64,000 bases of DNA from Actinomycetota bacterium (GTDB taxonomy: Bacteria > Actinomycetota > UBA4738 > HRBIN12), in the NCBI GenBank assembly GCA_035640355.1, contig DASQWI010000029.1, positions 1 through 64,000 on the forward strand, read 5' to 3'. Under the pieces are notes generated by a model. It did no database searches and was not told where the DNA came from. It worked only from the letters and a program-made list of their open reading frames with translations. The position numbers and the translations under genes were made by a program. Numbering within the stretch: position 1 is the first letter of the stretch; each line of letters starts with the position of its first letter. Positions 45,363 to 54,583 of the stretch are shown here, one piece after another.

Positions 45363-48116
45363 CTAGCCGCGAAGCATCTCCCGCAGCACCATCTGAAGGA
45401 TCCCGCCGTGCTGGTAGTACTCCACTTCGGCGGCGGCGTCGATGCGAACCGTCAGGGCGAACCGCGTCTCCCCGCCGTCGGCATTCCGAGCGACGACCTC
45501 GACGTCCTGTCTCGGGATCGGACCGCCGGCGAGGCCCGAGATGTCGAAGGTCTCCGTTCCGGTCAGGCCGAGCGTGGCGACCGACTCGCCGGAACGGAAC
45601 TGCAGGGGCAGCACGCCTAATCCCACGAGGTTGCTGCGGTGGATCCGCTCGAAGCTCTCCGCGATGACCGCGCGGATGCCGAGCAACGCCGGCCCCTTGG
45701 CGGCCCAGTCGCGCGACGACCCGCTGCCGTACTCCTTGCCGGCGAGCACGACGAGCGGAACTCCCTCGTCGCGATAACGAAGCGCGGCGTCGTAGATCGT
45801 CATCCGTTCGCCGCTCGGCAGGTGCGTCGTCCACGGACCCTCGGCGTCGGAGGCGAGCTCGTTCCGCAGCCGCACGTTGGCGAACGTCCCGCGCATCATC
45901 ACCTCGTGATTCCCGCGTCGCGCACCGTAGCTGTTGAACTCACGCTGCGGTACGCCGTGGTCGATGAGGTACCGGCCGGCCGGTGAATCCGGACGGATCG
46001 CCCCTGCCGGTGAGATGTGATCGGTCGTGATCGAGTCACCGAGCTTCACCAGGCACCGCGCGCCGGCGACGTCGTCGACGACCCCTGGCACGGGCGCAAG
46101 ATCCTCGAAGAACGGCGGCTCTCGGACGTACGTCGAGTCTAGGTCCCACGCGAACATCGCGCCCTCAGGCGACGGGAGCGCGTTCCACCGCTCGTCGCCG
46201 TCGTAGATCCGGCCGTACTCTCGTCGGAACTGGTCGGGCGAGACCGACGCGGCGATCGCCTCGCGGACCTCCTCCGCCGTCGGCCACAGGTCGCGTAGGT
46301 ACACGGGCGTGCCGTCCGGCGCGACCCCCAGCGGCTGCGTCGTCAGATCGACCTCGGCGTGACCGGCGATGGCGTAGGCCACGCAGAGCGGCGGCGACGC
46401 CAGATACGACGCGCGCACCTGCGGGTGGATCCGTCCCTCGAAGTTCCGGTTGCCCGAGAGCACCGCGACGACCGCGAGGTCGCGTTCGGCGACTGCGGCG
46501 GCCACCGCGTCCGGCAGGGGCCCCGAATTCCCGATGCACGTCGTGCACCCGAAGCCAACGAGCGAGAACCCGAGCTTGTCGAGGTACGGCTGCAGCCCGG
46601 CAGCGTCGAGGTACTCCGTGACGACGCGTGACCCGGGGGCGAGCGAGGTCTTGACCCACGGCTTGGTCTCGAGCCCCGCCTCGACCGCCTTCTTCGCGAG
46701 CAGGCCGGCCGCAAGCATCACGCTCGGATTCGACGTGTTCGTGCAGCTCGTGATGGCCGCGATGACGATCGAACCGTGCCGAAGCACGCCGTCGTTCAGT
46801 GAGACCGGCTCGGGCTCGCCTACCGGATCGACGACGCGCCCGGTGCTGGCGGCGGGTTCGTTCAGGGCGGTCTGCGCGCCGCCTTCGTCGAGGAACCGCG
46901 CCGTCTGCTGGGGTGTCGGGTCCGGCTCGAGCCGATCGCGGAACGCCTCGACGAACGAAGCCCATACGCCGGCGAGCGGTACGCGGTCTTGCGGGCGCTT
47001 GGGACCCGCGAGCGACGGCTCGACGCCGGACAGATCGAGGTCGAGGACCTCGCTGAACACCGGCTCGGGATCGCCGTCGCGTCTGAACAGCCCCTGTTCG
47101 TTCGCAAAGCGCTCGACGAGATCGACGCGGTCCTCGCGTCCCGTGAAGCGTAGGTACCGAAGCGTCTCCGCGTCGATGGGGAAGAACGCCGCCGTCGCGC
47201 CGTACTCGGGACACATGTTCGAGAGCGTCGCGCGGTCCGCGAGCGCGAGCGTCGACAGCCCGTCGCCGAAGAACTCGACGAATGTGCCGACGACGCCGTG
47301 CGCGCGAAGCATCTGGGTGAGCGTCAAGACGAGATCGGTTGCGGTCGTTCCGGCCGGAAGCGCACCGACGACGCGGACGCCGATCACGACGGGTGCAGGC
47401 AGGAACATTGGCTGGCCGAGCATCGCGGCTTCCGCTTCGATCCCGCCCACACCCCACCCCAGCACGCCGAGCCCGTTGATCATGGTCGTGTGGGAGTCGG
47501 TGCCGACGAGCGTGTCTGGCATCGCGATGCCGTCCCTGACCGCGACGACCTTGCCGAGGTGCTCCAGGTTCACCTGGTGGCAGATCCCGGCGCCGGGCGG
47601 AACGACGCGAACGCCGTCGAACGCTTGCTGCGCCCACCGGAGGAGCGCGTACCGCTCCGAGTTTCGCCGGTACTCCCAATCGATGTTTGCCTCGTATGCC
47701 TCGGGCGAGCGGAACAGGTCCACCTGGACGGAGTGATCGATGATGAGGTCGACGTCGACGAGCGGGTTGACGCGCGAGGGGTCGCCGCTCGCGCGCGCCA
47801 TCGCCGAACGCATCGCGGCGAGATCGACGACGGCCGGAACACCGGTGAAGTCCTGCATCAAGACGCGGGACGGCATGAACGCAACCGACGCTTCCGGAGC
47901 CGGCGCCGGCCACCCCGCCAGGGCTGAGACGTCCTCGTCTCGAACGTCGCGCGTCCCGGCTCTGCGAAGGAGGTTCTCGAGGAGGATCCGAGCGGTGTGC
48001 GGGAGCCGTTCGACGTCGCCGACGCCGCGTTCGGCGAGCCACTCGAGCCGGTACAGCTCGACCGGGCCGTCGGCGGTGTCGATCCGCCCCCTCGCGCCGC
48101 CGAGGTCGGTGGTCAT
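45363..48116 (-). CDS. acnA: Aconitate hydratase A
   Basis: Citrate-isocitrate isomerisation in the TCA cycle; 917 residues, the normal AcnA/IRP1 length. Iron-sulfur cluster ligands lie in ITSCTNTSNPSVM and FGCTTCIGNSGP (one Cys in the first, two in the second). Other signatures include HQVNLEHLGKVVAV, GTDSHTTMINGLGVLGWGVG, GNRNFEGRIHP and the swivel-domain GKEYGSGSSRDWAAKGP with SFERIHRSNLVGLGVLPL. It stands alone between GGDEF and a thioesterase. Confidence 0.97.
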   Translation of the reverse strand: MTTDLGGARGRIDTADGPVELYRLEWLAERGVGDVERLPHTARILLENLLRRAGTRDVRDEDVSALAGWPAPAPEASVAFMPSRVLMQDFTGVPAVVDLAAMRSAMARASGDPSRVNPLVDVDLIIDHSVQVDLFRSPEAYEANIDWEYRRNSERYALLRWAQQAFDGVRVVPPGAGICHQVNLEHLGKVVAVRDGIAMPDTLVGTDSHTTMINGLGVLGWGVGGIEAEAAMLGQPMFLPAPVVIGVRVVGALPAGTTATDLVLTLTQMLRAHGVVGTFVEFFGDGLSTLALADRATLSNMCPEYGATAAFFPIDAETLRYLRFTGREDRVDLVERFANEQGLFRRDGDPEPVFSEVLDLDLSGVEPSLAGPKRPQDRVPLAGVWASFVEAFRDRLEPDPTPQQTARFLDEGGAQTALNEPAASTGRVVDPVGEPEPVSLNDGVLRHGSIVIAAITSCTNTSNPSVMLAAGLLAKKAVEAGLETKPWVKTSLAPGSRVVTEYLDAAGLQPYLDKLGFSLVGFGCTTCIGNSGPLPDAVAAAVAERDLAVVAVLSGNRNFEGRIHPQVRASYLASPPLCVAYAIAGHAEVDLTTQPLGVAPDGTPVYLRDLWPTAEEVREAIAASVSPDQFRREYGRIYDGDERWNALPSPEGAMFAWDLDSTYVREPPFFEDLAPVPGVVDDVAGARCLVKLGDSITTDHISPAGAIRPDSPAGRYLIDHGVPQREFNSYGARRGNHEVMMRGTFANVRLRNELASDAEGPWTTHLPSGERMTIYDAALRYRDEGVPLVVLAGKEYGSGSSRDWAAKGPALLGIRAVIAESFERIHRSNLVGLGVLPLQFRSGESVATLGLTGTETFDISGLAGGPIPRQDVEVVARNADGGETRFALTVRIDAAAEVEYYQHGGILQMVLREMLRG

Positions 48117-48189
48117 CTCGTCCTTTCGGGTCGGCCGAACTCCATGGTCCCAGACCGTCGCGTACGGGCTTCGACGGCGGAATGGCGAC

Positions 48190-48717
48190 TTAGACGCGGG
48201 CGGATCGGTCCTGCTCGGGTCTCCTCCGGTGGCTCTCGATGGCCTCGCGGTGCGCCAAGCGCATCTCGCGCCGGATCTTCGCCTCTCGCTGCCGGCGGCG
48301 CTCGGCCGAGGTCTTCGTCACGAGACGGGGAACGGGTCGCGGCTTTCCCTCGTCGTCGAGCGCGACGAACACGAGGTACGCGCTCGAGGTATGACGGCGT
48401 TCACCGCTGATGACGTCCTCGACATCAACGCGGACGCCGACCTCGAGCGAGGTCGTCCCGACGTCGTTCACGGACGCGGCCACCGTCACCAGGTCGCCGA
48501 CGTGGACCGGGGTGAGAAACGACATCTCGTCGATCGAGGCGGTGACGGCCATGCCGCCGGAGTGCTTCACCGCCGCGATCCCTGCGGCCGTGTCGACCAG
48601 CTTCATCACCTCGCCGCCGTGGACGATCCCCGCGATGTTGGCATGGGTGATCTCCATCAGCTGGACGAGCGTCGTGTGCGATTCGGCGACCGTCTTCGTC
48701 GACGACGAGGTGGACAT
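48190..48717 (-). CDS. Acyl-CoA thioesterase, hotdog fold
   Basis: 175 residues. THANIAGIVHGGEVMKLVDTAAG is the hotdog-helix motif with the catalytic Asp; ASIDEMSFLTPVHVGDLV follows, as in YciA/BACH acyl-CoA hydrolases. The C-terminal ~50 residues are a very basic helix (RRRQREAKIRREMRLAHR), longer than in YciA. It hydrolyses acyl-CoA to acid and CoA, matching the beta-oxidation genes further right. Divergent from the lipoprotein gene. Confidence 0.88.
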   Translation of the reverse strand: MSTSSSTKTVAESHTTLVQLMEITHANIAGIVHGGEVMKLVDTAAGIAAVKHSGGMAVTASIDEMSFLTPVHVGDLVTVAASVNDVGTTSLEVGVRVDVEDVISGERRHTSSAYLVFVALDDEGKPRPVPRLVTKTSAERRRQREAKIRREMRLAHREAIESHRRRPEQDRSARV

Positions 48718-48764
48718 CGACCCGATTCTACGGGCGCGGCACCGTACGGCCGTAGCATGACGCG

Positions 48765-49526
48765 GTGTCCCGATTCCAACGCTTTCTGTTCGTCATTGCG
48801 CTCGCCCTCGCGGCGTGTGACGGCGACGGCGGGCAGGTAGCCCAACCGAGCGCCTCCCCCACGCCGACTGCATCGCCCTCGCCCATCGACTCACCGAGCC
48901 CGACTCCGACGGCGTCGGGAAGCCCGACTCCGCAACCCCGTCCCATCCCTCCCGCGTGGGCCGCTCCGATCAACAACGACCTCGACGCGTCCGACCTGCC
49001 GAGCGAGGCGCTCGTGCCACCGGACGCACAGTCGACCGATCGAGTCGCGCTTCCGGCGGGCAGCGACGTGCCCGATCAGGTCGCGGTGGCCTACGTGATC
49101 GGGGACGATCCGTTCGCGGCCGAACACGGCTTCGCGCTGTGGCAGCGGTTCCCGGATCGGCCGCATTGGAGCGTCGTCTTCGCGTTCATCGACGCGGCCG
49201 CGGAGGGCGTGCTCGGGATCCGGGTGGAGGCGGGCGATGCGACCGACGACGGCCACGACGACCTCCTCACCTTCGAGGAGATGGGCGGGAGCGGCGCGTG
49301 CGGCACGTGGCGCGTGATCGTGAGCGATGCCGACGACACGCGGCAGGTGCTCCGCCGGCGGACGTGCGATGCCCAGTTCCTCATCTCGCCCGGCGCGCTC
49401 GAGCTGAGGATGGCGGTCTTCCGACCCGACGACGCGCACTGCTGCCCCAGCGCGTTCCGGCACGTGACGTTCGAATGGGACGGTGAGGCGTTCGAGCGAA
49501 CGGACGTCGTTGTGGAGCGGTCGTAG
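48765..49526 (+). CDS. Secreted lipoprotein of unknown function
   Basis: 253 residues from GTG 48765. Signal peptide with lipobox LALAAC (Cys near residue 18), followed by a Pro/Ser/Thr-rich linker of about 45 residues. The folded part starts near INNDLDASDLPSEALVPP. It has DATDDGHDDLLTFEE, an Asp-rich calcium-type loop of FG-GAP or VCBS-like repeats, and paired Cys (CGTWR..CDAQF..CCPS). No family is assigned. Confidence 0.8.
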   Translation: MSRFQRFLFVIALALAACDGDGGQVAQPSASPTPTASPSPIDSPSPTPTASGSPTPQPRPIPPAWAAPINNDLDASDLPSEALVPPDAQSTDRVALPAGSDVPDQVAVAYVIGDDPFAAEHGFALWQRFPDRPHWSVVFAFIDAAAEGVLGIRVEAGDATDDGHDDLLTFEEMGGSGACGTWRVIVSDADDTRQVLRRRTCDAQFLISPGALELRMAVFRPDDAHCCPSAFRHVTFEWDGEAFERTDVVVERS

Positions 49527-49553
49527 CGCAATTGGCCGCGAGCCGTCCGGCGG

Positions 49554-51836
49554 CTAGACCAGGACCGCCGTGCTCCGTCGACGGCCGGACTTCTCAACGA
49601 GGATCGCCGCCGGGAACTGATCCTTCACCCGCTCCGCGTGCGTGATCACGAATAGCTGGTGGAAGCGCGCCGAGAGGCGGCCCAGGGTCTGCACCATCAG
49701 GTCCTTGCGCTCCTCGTCGAGCGACCCGAGCACCTCGTCGAGCACCATGATCCCCACGTCGGCATCCGACATCCTCGACAGGTGCGTAGAGATGGCGACG
49801 CGGAGCGCGAGGTTGGCCAGGTCTGCCTCGGATCCGGAGAACCGGCCGATGTCGAAGTACGAGTCGCCATCGGCGATCTGGATCGACAGACTCTCGTCGT
49901 CGACGCGAAGGTCGTCGTAGGCGTGGTTCGTGAGCTCCCGGAACAGCACCTCGGCCTCGCGAGAGAGCTCGGGGCCAACGCGGGCCACGAGGTGATCTCG
50001 GAAGCCGTCGAGGAGCATGGCGACGCGCTCGACGTAGCGCGCCTCCGAACGGAGCTCGTCGACCCGCGCGGCGGTCTGTCTCGCCTGAGCGAGCGCCGCC
50101 GTGACCACAGCGAGTTGCTTATCGGCGTCCTTCGCATCGTCGCTGGCCTCGCGCTCGGCCGTCGTCGCCTCCTCCAGCGTGCGCTCCGCGTCGTCGAGGG
50201 CGGAACGCCGTTGGTCGTGTGCCCGAGGATCGAAAGCGATCGCCTCGGCCTCGTCCGTGAGGGCGGTCAGCTCGGCGTCGATCGCACGGAGTCGTTCCCC
50301 TGCCGCGGCGAGGTCCGTCTCGAGCTGTACCAGGTGCTTGCGTTCTGCCGCAATCTCCGCGATCTCCTTGCCCAGCGCCGAGATTCGATCGACGTCGGCT
50401 CGGAGGCCGTCGAGATCGGGCGGCGTGCCGTCGAACGGTTTGGCGAGGACCTCGACCTCCGCGCGAAGCGCATCGGCGTTCTCGGCGAACTGCGCTCGAC
50501 GCCGTTCGGCGTCGAGCGTCGCCTGGGCGTTCTTCGTCGCGTTGTCGAACGCCTTCTGCGCGCGTGAGAGCGCCGTCGCCGCCTGTTTCATCGCTCGCTC
50601 CGCCGCCGACGCGGTCCTCTTCGCCGCGGCGACGTCGGCACGACAGTGCTTCACGTAGTCGGCGAAGTCGTCGCCGAGCGGCCGTCCGCACGTCGGGCAG
50701 GGCTGCGTGGGATCGGCCTCGGCGGCCCGGGCCAACCGATCCTCGGCCGCCTCCTGCAGCGACGCCGCGTGAGAACGCTCGGCGGCCGAGCGAGCCGACG
50801 CGTCGCGCGCGTTCGCGAGCGTCGCCTCCGCCGCCGAGAGGGCATCCCGGTCGGCGTCGGCGTCGGCAGGCGGTACGTCGGCGAGCCGCCTCTGCGCCGC
50901 TTCCAGCTTCTCCAGGGCGTCGGCGAGCCTCGTGCCGGCACGCAGCCGCGATTCGACGTCGCCCGCACGTTCCAGCTCATCCTGCAATTCGGGCAGTACC
51001 GCGAGACGCTCGCGGATGCCCTCGGCCCGTTCGGCGAGCTCCTCGCCTCGTTCAACGACGGCCTCGCGCTGCTCGATCTTCGCGCGAAGTTGGACGGTCA
51101 GCTTCTCGACGCGCTCTCGCGCCGCGTCGATCTCCTGGAACGCTTTACGGGCTGCCTTGGCTTTCGTCGTCGCCGTCTTCAGCTCCGCCGCGGCGGCCTT
51201 CGCCCCCTTCGCGGCCTCGGCCGCCGCGTCCTTCGCCTCCTTCAACTCGGCCTCGAGAGCGGCGATATCGGCAACGGCGTCTTCCAACTGCCCGGCGCTC
51301 TCCCGTGTGGCGCGGGCCTCGCGTCTCGCGAACGTCCGCGCGTCGTCGACCGGCTTGATACCGAGGAGCCGGAGCGCCATCTCCTTGCGTCGCGCCGGGC
51401 TGAGGTCCGAGAACGCGTCGAGCTGTTTCTGCTCCGCGTAGACCGAGGAACGGAACACGTGGAGATCCATGTGCAGGAGCCGACGTAGCTCTGCGTCGAC
51501 ATCGGTCGTGCCGGACGCCAGCAACAGCTCGCCGCCGTACAGCTCGGCCTCCGGGGTGTGACCTCGGCCCTTGATCGATCGGCGCACCTCGAACTGCGAG
51601 CCGGCGTGCTCGAACACCACGCGCACCTCGCAGTCGGTCAGCACGCCGTGCGTCCTGATCTCCTGCTTCTTCGTGCGGGCCGCGTCGACCCCGTACAACG
51701 CGAACGCCACCGACTCGACGAGCGTCGTCTTCCCCGCTCCGTTCTCACCGAAGATACCGATCACGCGTGCGGGGATCTCCAGGTCGACCTCTTCGAACAC
51801 GCGGTAGTTGCGCAGCGAGAGCTCGAGGACGCGCAC
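49554..51836 (-). CDS. rad50: Rad50/SbcC-type SMC ATPase
   Basis: 760 residues, closer to archaeal Rad50 (~880) than E. coli SbcC (1048). Walker A GENGAGKTT near 30-38, then two long coiled-coil arms rich in Ala, Glu, Arg and Asp, a zinc hook CPTCGRPLG near 380, and the C-terminal signature and Walker B MVLDEVLGSLDEERKDLM near 697-712 with the D-loop. GTG 51836 follows the mre11 TAA with no gap. With Mre11 it holds and processes broken DNA ends in an ATP-dependent manner. It is the last gene of the nurA-herA-mre11-rad50 operon. Confidence 0.93.
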   Translation of the reverse strand: MRVLELSLRNYRVFEEVDLEIPARVIGIFGENGAGKTTLVESVAFALYGVDAARTKKQEIRTHGVLTDCEVRVVFEHAGSQFEVRRSIKGRGHTPEAELYGGELLLASGTTDVDAELRRLLHMDLHVFRSSVYAEQKQLDAFSDLSPARRKEMALRLLGIKPVDDARTFARREARATRESAGQLEDAVADIAALEAELKEAKDAAAEAAKGAKAAAAELKTATTKAKAARKAFQEIDAARERVEKLTVQLRAKIEQREAVVERGEELAERAEGIRERLAVLPELQDELERAGDVESRLRAGTRLADALEKLEAAQRRLADVPPADADADRDALSAAEATLANARDASARSAAERSHAASLQEAAEDRLARAAEADPTQPCPTCGRPLGDDFADYVKHCRADVAAAKRTASAAERAMKQAATALSRAQKAFDNATKNAQATLDAERRRAQFAENADALRAEVEVLAKPFDGTPPDLDGLRADVDRISALGKEIAEIAAERKHLVQLETDLAAAGERLRAIDAELTALTDEAEAIAFDPRAHDQRRSALDDAERTLEEATTAEREASDDAKDADKQLAVVTAALAQARQTAARVDELRSEARYVERVAMLLDGFRDHLVARVGPELSREAEVLFRELTNHAYDDLRVDDESLSIQIADGDSYFDIGRFSGSEADLANLALRVAISTHLSRMSDADVGIMVLDEVLGSLDEERKDLMVQTLGRLSARFHQLFVITHAERVKDQFPAAILVEKSGRRRSTAVLV

Positions 51837-52967
51837 TTACACCGTCTCCCCTTGCGCGTCGACGAGGAACCGAGAGCCGAGCGCGACCACCCGCTCGCGA
51901 TCGAGCCCCGCGAGATCCTGCGGCTCGACGTACGTGGCCCACTCTTGCTCGAGCGAACCGACCACCGGTCCGCCCTGCACGGCGAACGCCTCGGCGCCGT
52001 AGTCGGGTTCGACCTGCACCCACAGCGCCGCGGGAACCGCCTCCTGGAACTGCTCGTTCGCCACCTGACGGAACGACGCCGGGTCGACGCCGTTCAGGTA
52101 TGCGCGGACGATCGCGCCCGACGGGGTGCCCGCTGCGGCCTTCTCCACCGCGTCGACGAGCTCGCCGGCGGATAGGCCGTCCGCGGATATGCCGACCGTG
52201 GCGAGCGGGCGCTCGTGGGGGTTCTCCACGTGCTCGACCGAACCCGTGTCGGTATCGACGACGACGAGGCCCTTGGGAGTCTCCGGGCTGTCGGCGAACG
52301 AGAACGTGTCGGTGGAGCCCGCGTACCAGGTGCGCTTGGAGACCTTCTGCAGCGCGTGATAGTGCCCGAGGATCACCAGGTCGAACGCCTTGTCGAACGA
52401 AGCCTCCTCGACCTCGAGCTCGTTGATGTCGCGCCAGGCCCGCGCGGGGAGCGACGTCAGCGCGACGTGCGCCAGCAGTAGGTTCGTCTGGTCGGTCCGA
52501 GTCCGTCCTGCCGCAACCCCGAGCTCCTTCCGGAGATCCTCCACGGACATCGTCTGCGGAACGGCGTGAACCGCGACGCCGGCGACCTCCGCGGTCACCG
52601 CCTCCATCCGCCACGCGAACGTGACGTCGGGGAACACCCGCTCGAGCGCGTCGTAGGGCGATCCGGTTCCCCGCACCCTCGGCGTATCGTGGTTCCCGCT
52701 GATCGCGGCGCCTTTCAAACCTGCATCCGAGAGACGCTGAAGCCCAGCGAGCACGTGGGCGAACGTTCGGTACGTCGGCCGGGCGTGATCGAACACGTCG
52801 CCGAGCCACACGAACCCGTCCGGCTCTCGCGCGATCGTCTCGTCGATCGCCCACGTGAACGCGCGCAGGAAGTCCTCCTCCCGAACGTTCCGGCCGTGCT
52901 CGTCGCGGAGGTGAGCGAGGTGCGACCGGCCGAGGTGCGCGTCGCCGAATGCGACGAGTCGCGCCAC
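51837..52967 (-). CDS. mre11: Mre11/SbcD-type nuclease
   Basis: 376 residues from GTG 52967, overlapping the herA TAG (TAGTG). Metallophosphoesterase motifs are in order: GDAHLG (1), WLGDVFDHARP near 54-64 (2), ISGNHDTPR near 89-97 (3), LLLAHV (4) and ILGHYHALQ (5). Only the first deviates from the usual SDxHLG. It is the manganese nuclease partner of Rad50. The longer open frame back to 53765 is a shadow of herA. C-terminal ~140 residues form the Rad50-binding and capping region. Confidence 0.93.
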   Translation of the reverse strand: MARLVAFGDAHLGRSHLAHLRDEHGRNVREEDFLRAFTWAIDETIAREPDGFVWLGDVFDHARPTYRTFAHVLAGLQRLSDAGLKGAAISGNHDTPRVRGTGSPYDALERVFPDVTFAWRMEAVTAEVAGVAVHAVPQTMSVEDLRKELGVAAGRTRTDQTNLLLAHVALTSLPARAWRDINELEVEEASFDKAFDLVILGHYHALQKVSKRTWYAGSTDTFSFADSPETPKGLVVVDTDTGSVEHVENPHERPLATVGISADGLSAGELVDAVEKAAAGTPSGAIVRAYLNGVDPASFRQVANEQFQEAVPAALWVQVEPDYGAEAFAVQGGPVVGSLEQEWATYVEPQDLAGLDRERVVALGSRFLVDAQGETV

Positions 52968-54583
52968 TACTCGGCGAACCCCCGAGCGGCTCCGTGGGGC
53001 CTCGCCGGCATCGGCGAGGGCCCGGCCACCGACTTCAGGTAGTCCTCGTATAGATAGATCTGCGCGGGAAGCGCGAACGGCGCCTCGAGGTTGGTCACGA
53101 TCGCCTCGCCGGGCATGAGCGTTTGGATCTCGGGGCCGAGATCGGAGATGTCCTGCTTGGAGCTCCCTCGGAGGATGTTGCGGTCCTTCTCGTCGGCCAG
53201 GCCCAGGATGAAGAACGTGTTGAACTGCGACAGGAGCTCGTCGTCGATCAGCTTCGGTTGCTGCGAGACCGCGCACATCCCGACCTTGAACTTTCGCCCC
53301 TCGCGCGCGAGACGCGGGAAGACGTTCTCGTCCGATCGCGCCACGCGCGACAGCACGCGCTGCGCCTCCTCGAGCGCGACGAGCGTCGGCGGGAGCGCGG
53401 CGAACCGATCCCGGTCCGACAGGTAGGTGTCGGCATATGCGTCGAGGACACGGCGGGTGATCACCGACGCCACCAGGATCTCCTCCATCGACGAAAGCCC
53501 GCTCGTGTCGACGAGCACGGAGTAGCCATCCATCAGCTCGTCCACGATCCGAGCCGAGAGCGACGGCTGGGACGGATCCCGCGAGATGCACGGCAGCTCG
53601 AGGATCCGTTGCGCGCGACGCTGGATGACCTGCAGCGTGCTCGTTGCGACGTTCAGGTCCTCGGCGAGCGTCGACACGTCGTCCTCCTCGCCGACCTTGC
53701 TGATCCACTCCTCGCGAAAGAACCGGACGAGTCGGTAGATGGCGTCCTCCTGCGCGTGGCTCCACTCGTACGCGGTCTGGAGATCCCCGAGCGTCAGCTC
53801 CGACAGGGCGAGACGGAGCGCTGTGGCGCGGGCTCCCGTCGCCCTGGTGGCGTACACGCGAAGCCGGTCGGCCGCCCAGGGGTGCTCACGGAGGCCGCGT
53901 CGCGTTCCGCTGCCGCCCTCGAGGTACTCGCCGTGCGGATCGAAGAGCAGGCAGGCGTACCGCCCCTGCGACGCCAGGATCTCCCCGGCGAGAACCTTCA
54001 TCAGGTTCGACTTGCCCATCCCCGTCGTGGCGAAGACCCCGACGTGCGAGGTGAGCGTCTGCCCCTTGATCCCGACCTCGAGATCGATCGTGTCCTCGCC
54101 CGAGCGCAACAGGCCGACGCGGACGTCGCCCATTCGCTCGCGGAGGAACTCGAAGTCTTCGGGCGTCGGGGACGTCACCTTGGCGAACTGCGATGGGAGC
54201 GACTTGGGCTTTCGGAACGACCCGCCCGCGTCGAGGTAGCCGAGCGGCTGGCACGTGGCGACCTTGTACAGGCGCTGCTCCGGATCGTGCAGGGCGTACG
54301 TCGCGCCGGACGCGTCGCCCATCATGTACGCGCCGGCCGTCCGCTCCGACCACGATGGATCCGACGAGTCCGAGCCATGCGTCACATCGATAACCCGGAA
54401 CAGGAACCGTCTGGCGCGCTCGAGATCCTCCGCCGCGAGCAGCTCCCCGAGGAACAGGTCCGAGCCGTAGAACGATCGGAACGTCGCCTCGAGAACGCTC
54501 TTGCCGAACAGCCGCCCCTTGTAGTCCCCACCTGGGGGGCGAACGCTCGGGCGGTCGCGCTCACTTCGTTCGCCCGCCGTCAC
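52967..54583 (-). CDS. herA: HerA-type DNA translocase/helicase
   Basis: 538 residues from GTG 54583, overlapping the nurA stop (GTGA). The HAS-barrel-type N-terminal region (about 1-150) includes YALHDPEQRLYKVATCQPLG. The RecA-like core has Walker A VFATTGMGKSNLMK near 185-195, LLFDPHGEYLEGG, Walker B LVALEEAQRVL near 403, and a sensor ILGLADEKDRNILRG. HerA forms hexamers that pump DNA into a nuclease; NurA is its usual partner, encoded just upstream. Confidence 0.92.
   Translation of the reverse strand: MTAGERSERDRPSVRPPGGDYKGRLFGKSVLEATFRSFYGSDLFLGELLAAEDLERARRFLFRVIDVTHGSDSSDPSWSERTAGAYMMGDASGATYALHDPEQRLYKVATCQPLGYLDAGGSFRKPKSLPSQFAKVTSPTPEDFEFLRERMGDVRVGLLRSGEDTIDLEVGIKGQTLTSHVGVFATTGMGKSNLMKVLAGEILASQGRYACLLFDPHGEYLEGGSGTRRGLREHPWAADRLRVYATRATGARATALRLALSELTLGDLQTAYEWSHAQEDAIYRLVRFFREEWISKVGEEDDVSTLAEDLNVATSTLQVIQRRAQRILELPCISRDPSQPSLSARIVDELMDGYSVLVDTSGLSSMEEILVASVITRRVLDAYADTYLSDRDRFAALPPTLVALEEAQRVLSRVARSDENVFPRLAREGRKFKVGMCAVSQQPKLIDDELLSQFNTFFILGLADEKDRNILRGSSKQDISDLGPEIQTLMPGEAIVTNLEAPFALPAQIYLYEDYLKSVAGPSPMPARPHGAARGFAE

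Noticed and set aside
46165..48042. 625-codon minus-strand frame inside acnA
   Set aside because: Arg-rich out-of-frame shadow of aconitase, with no motifs.
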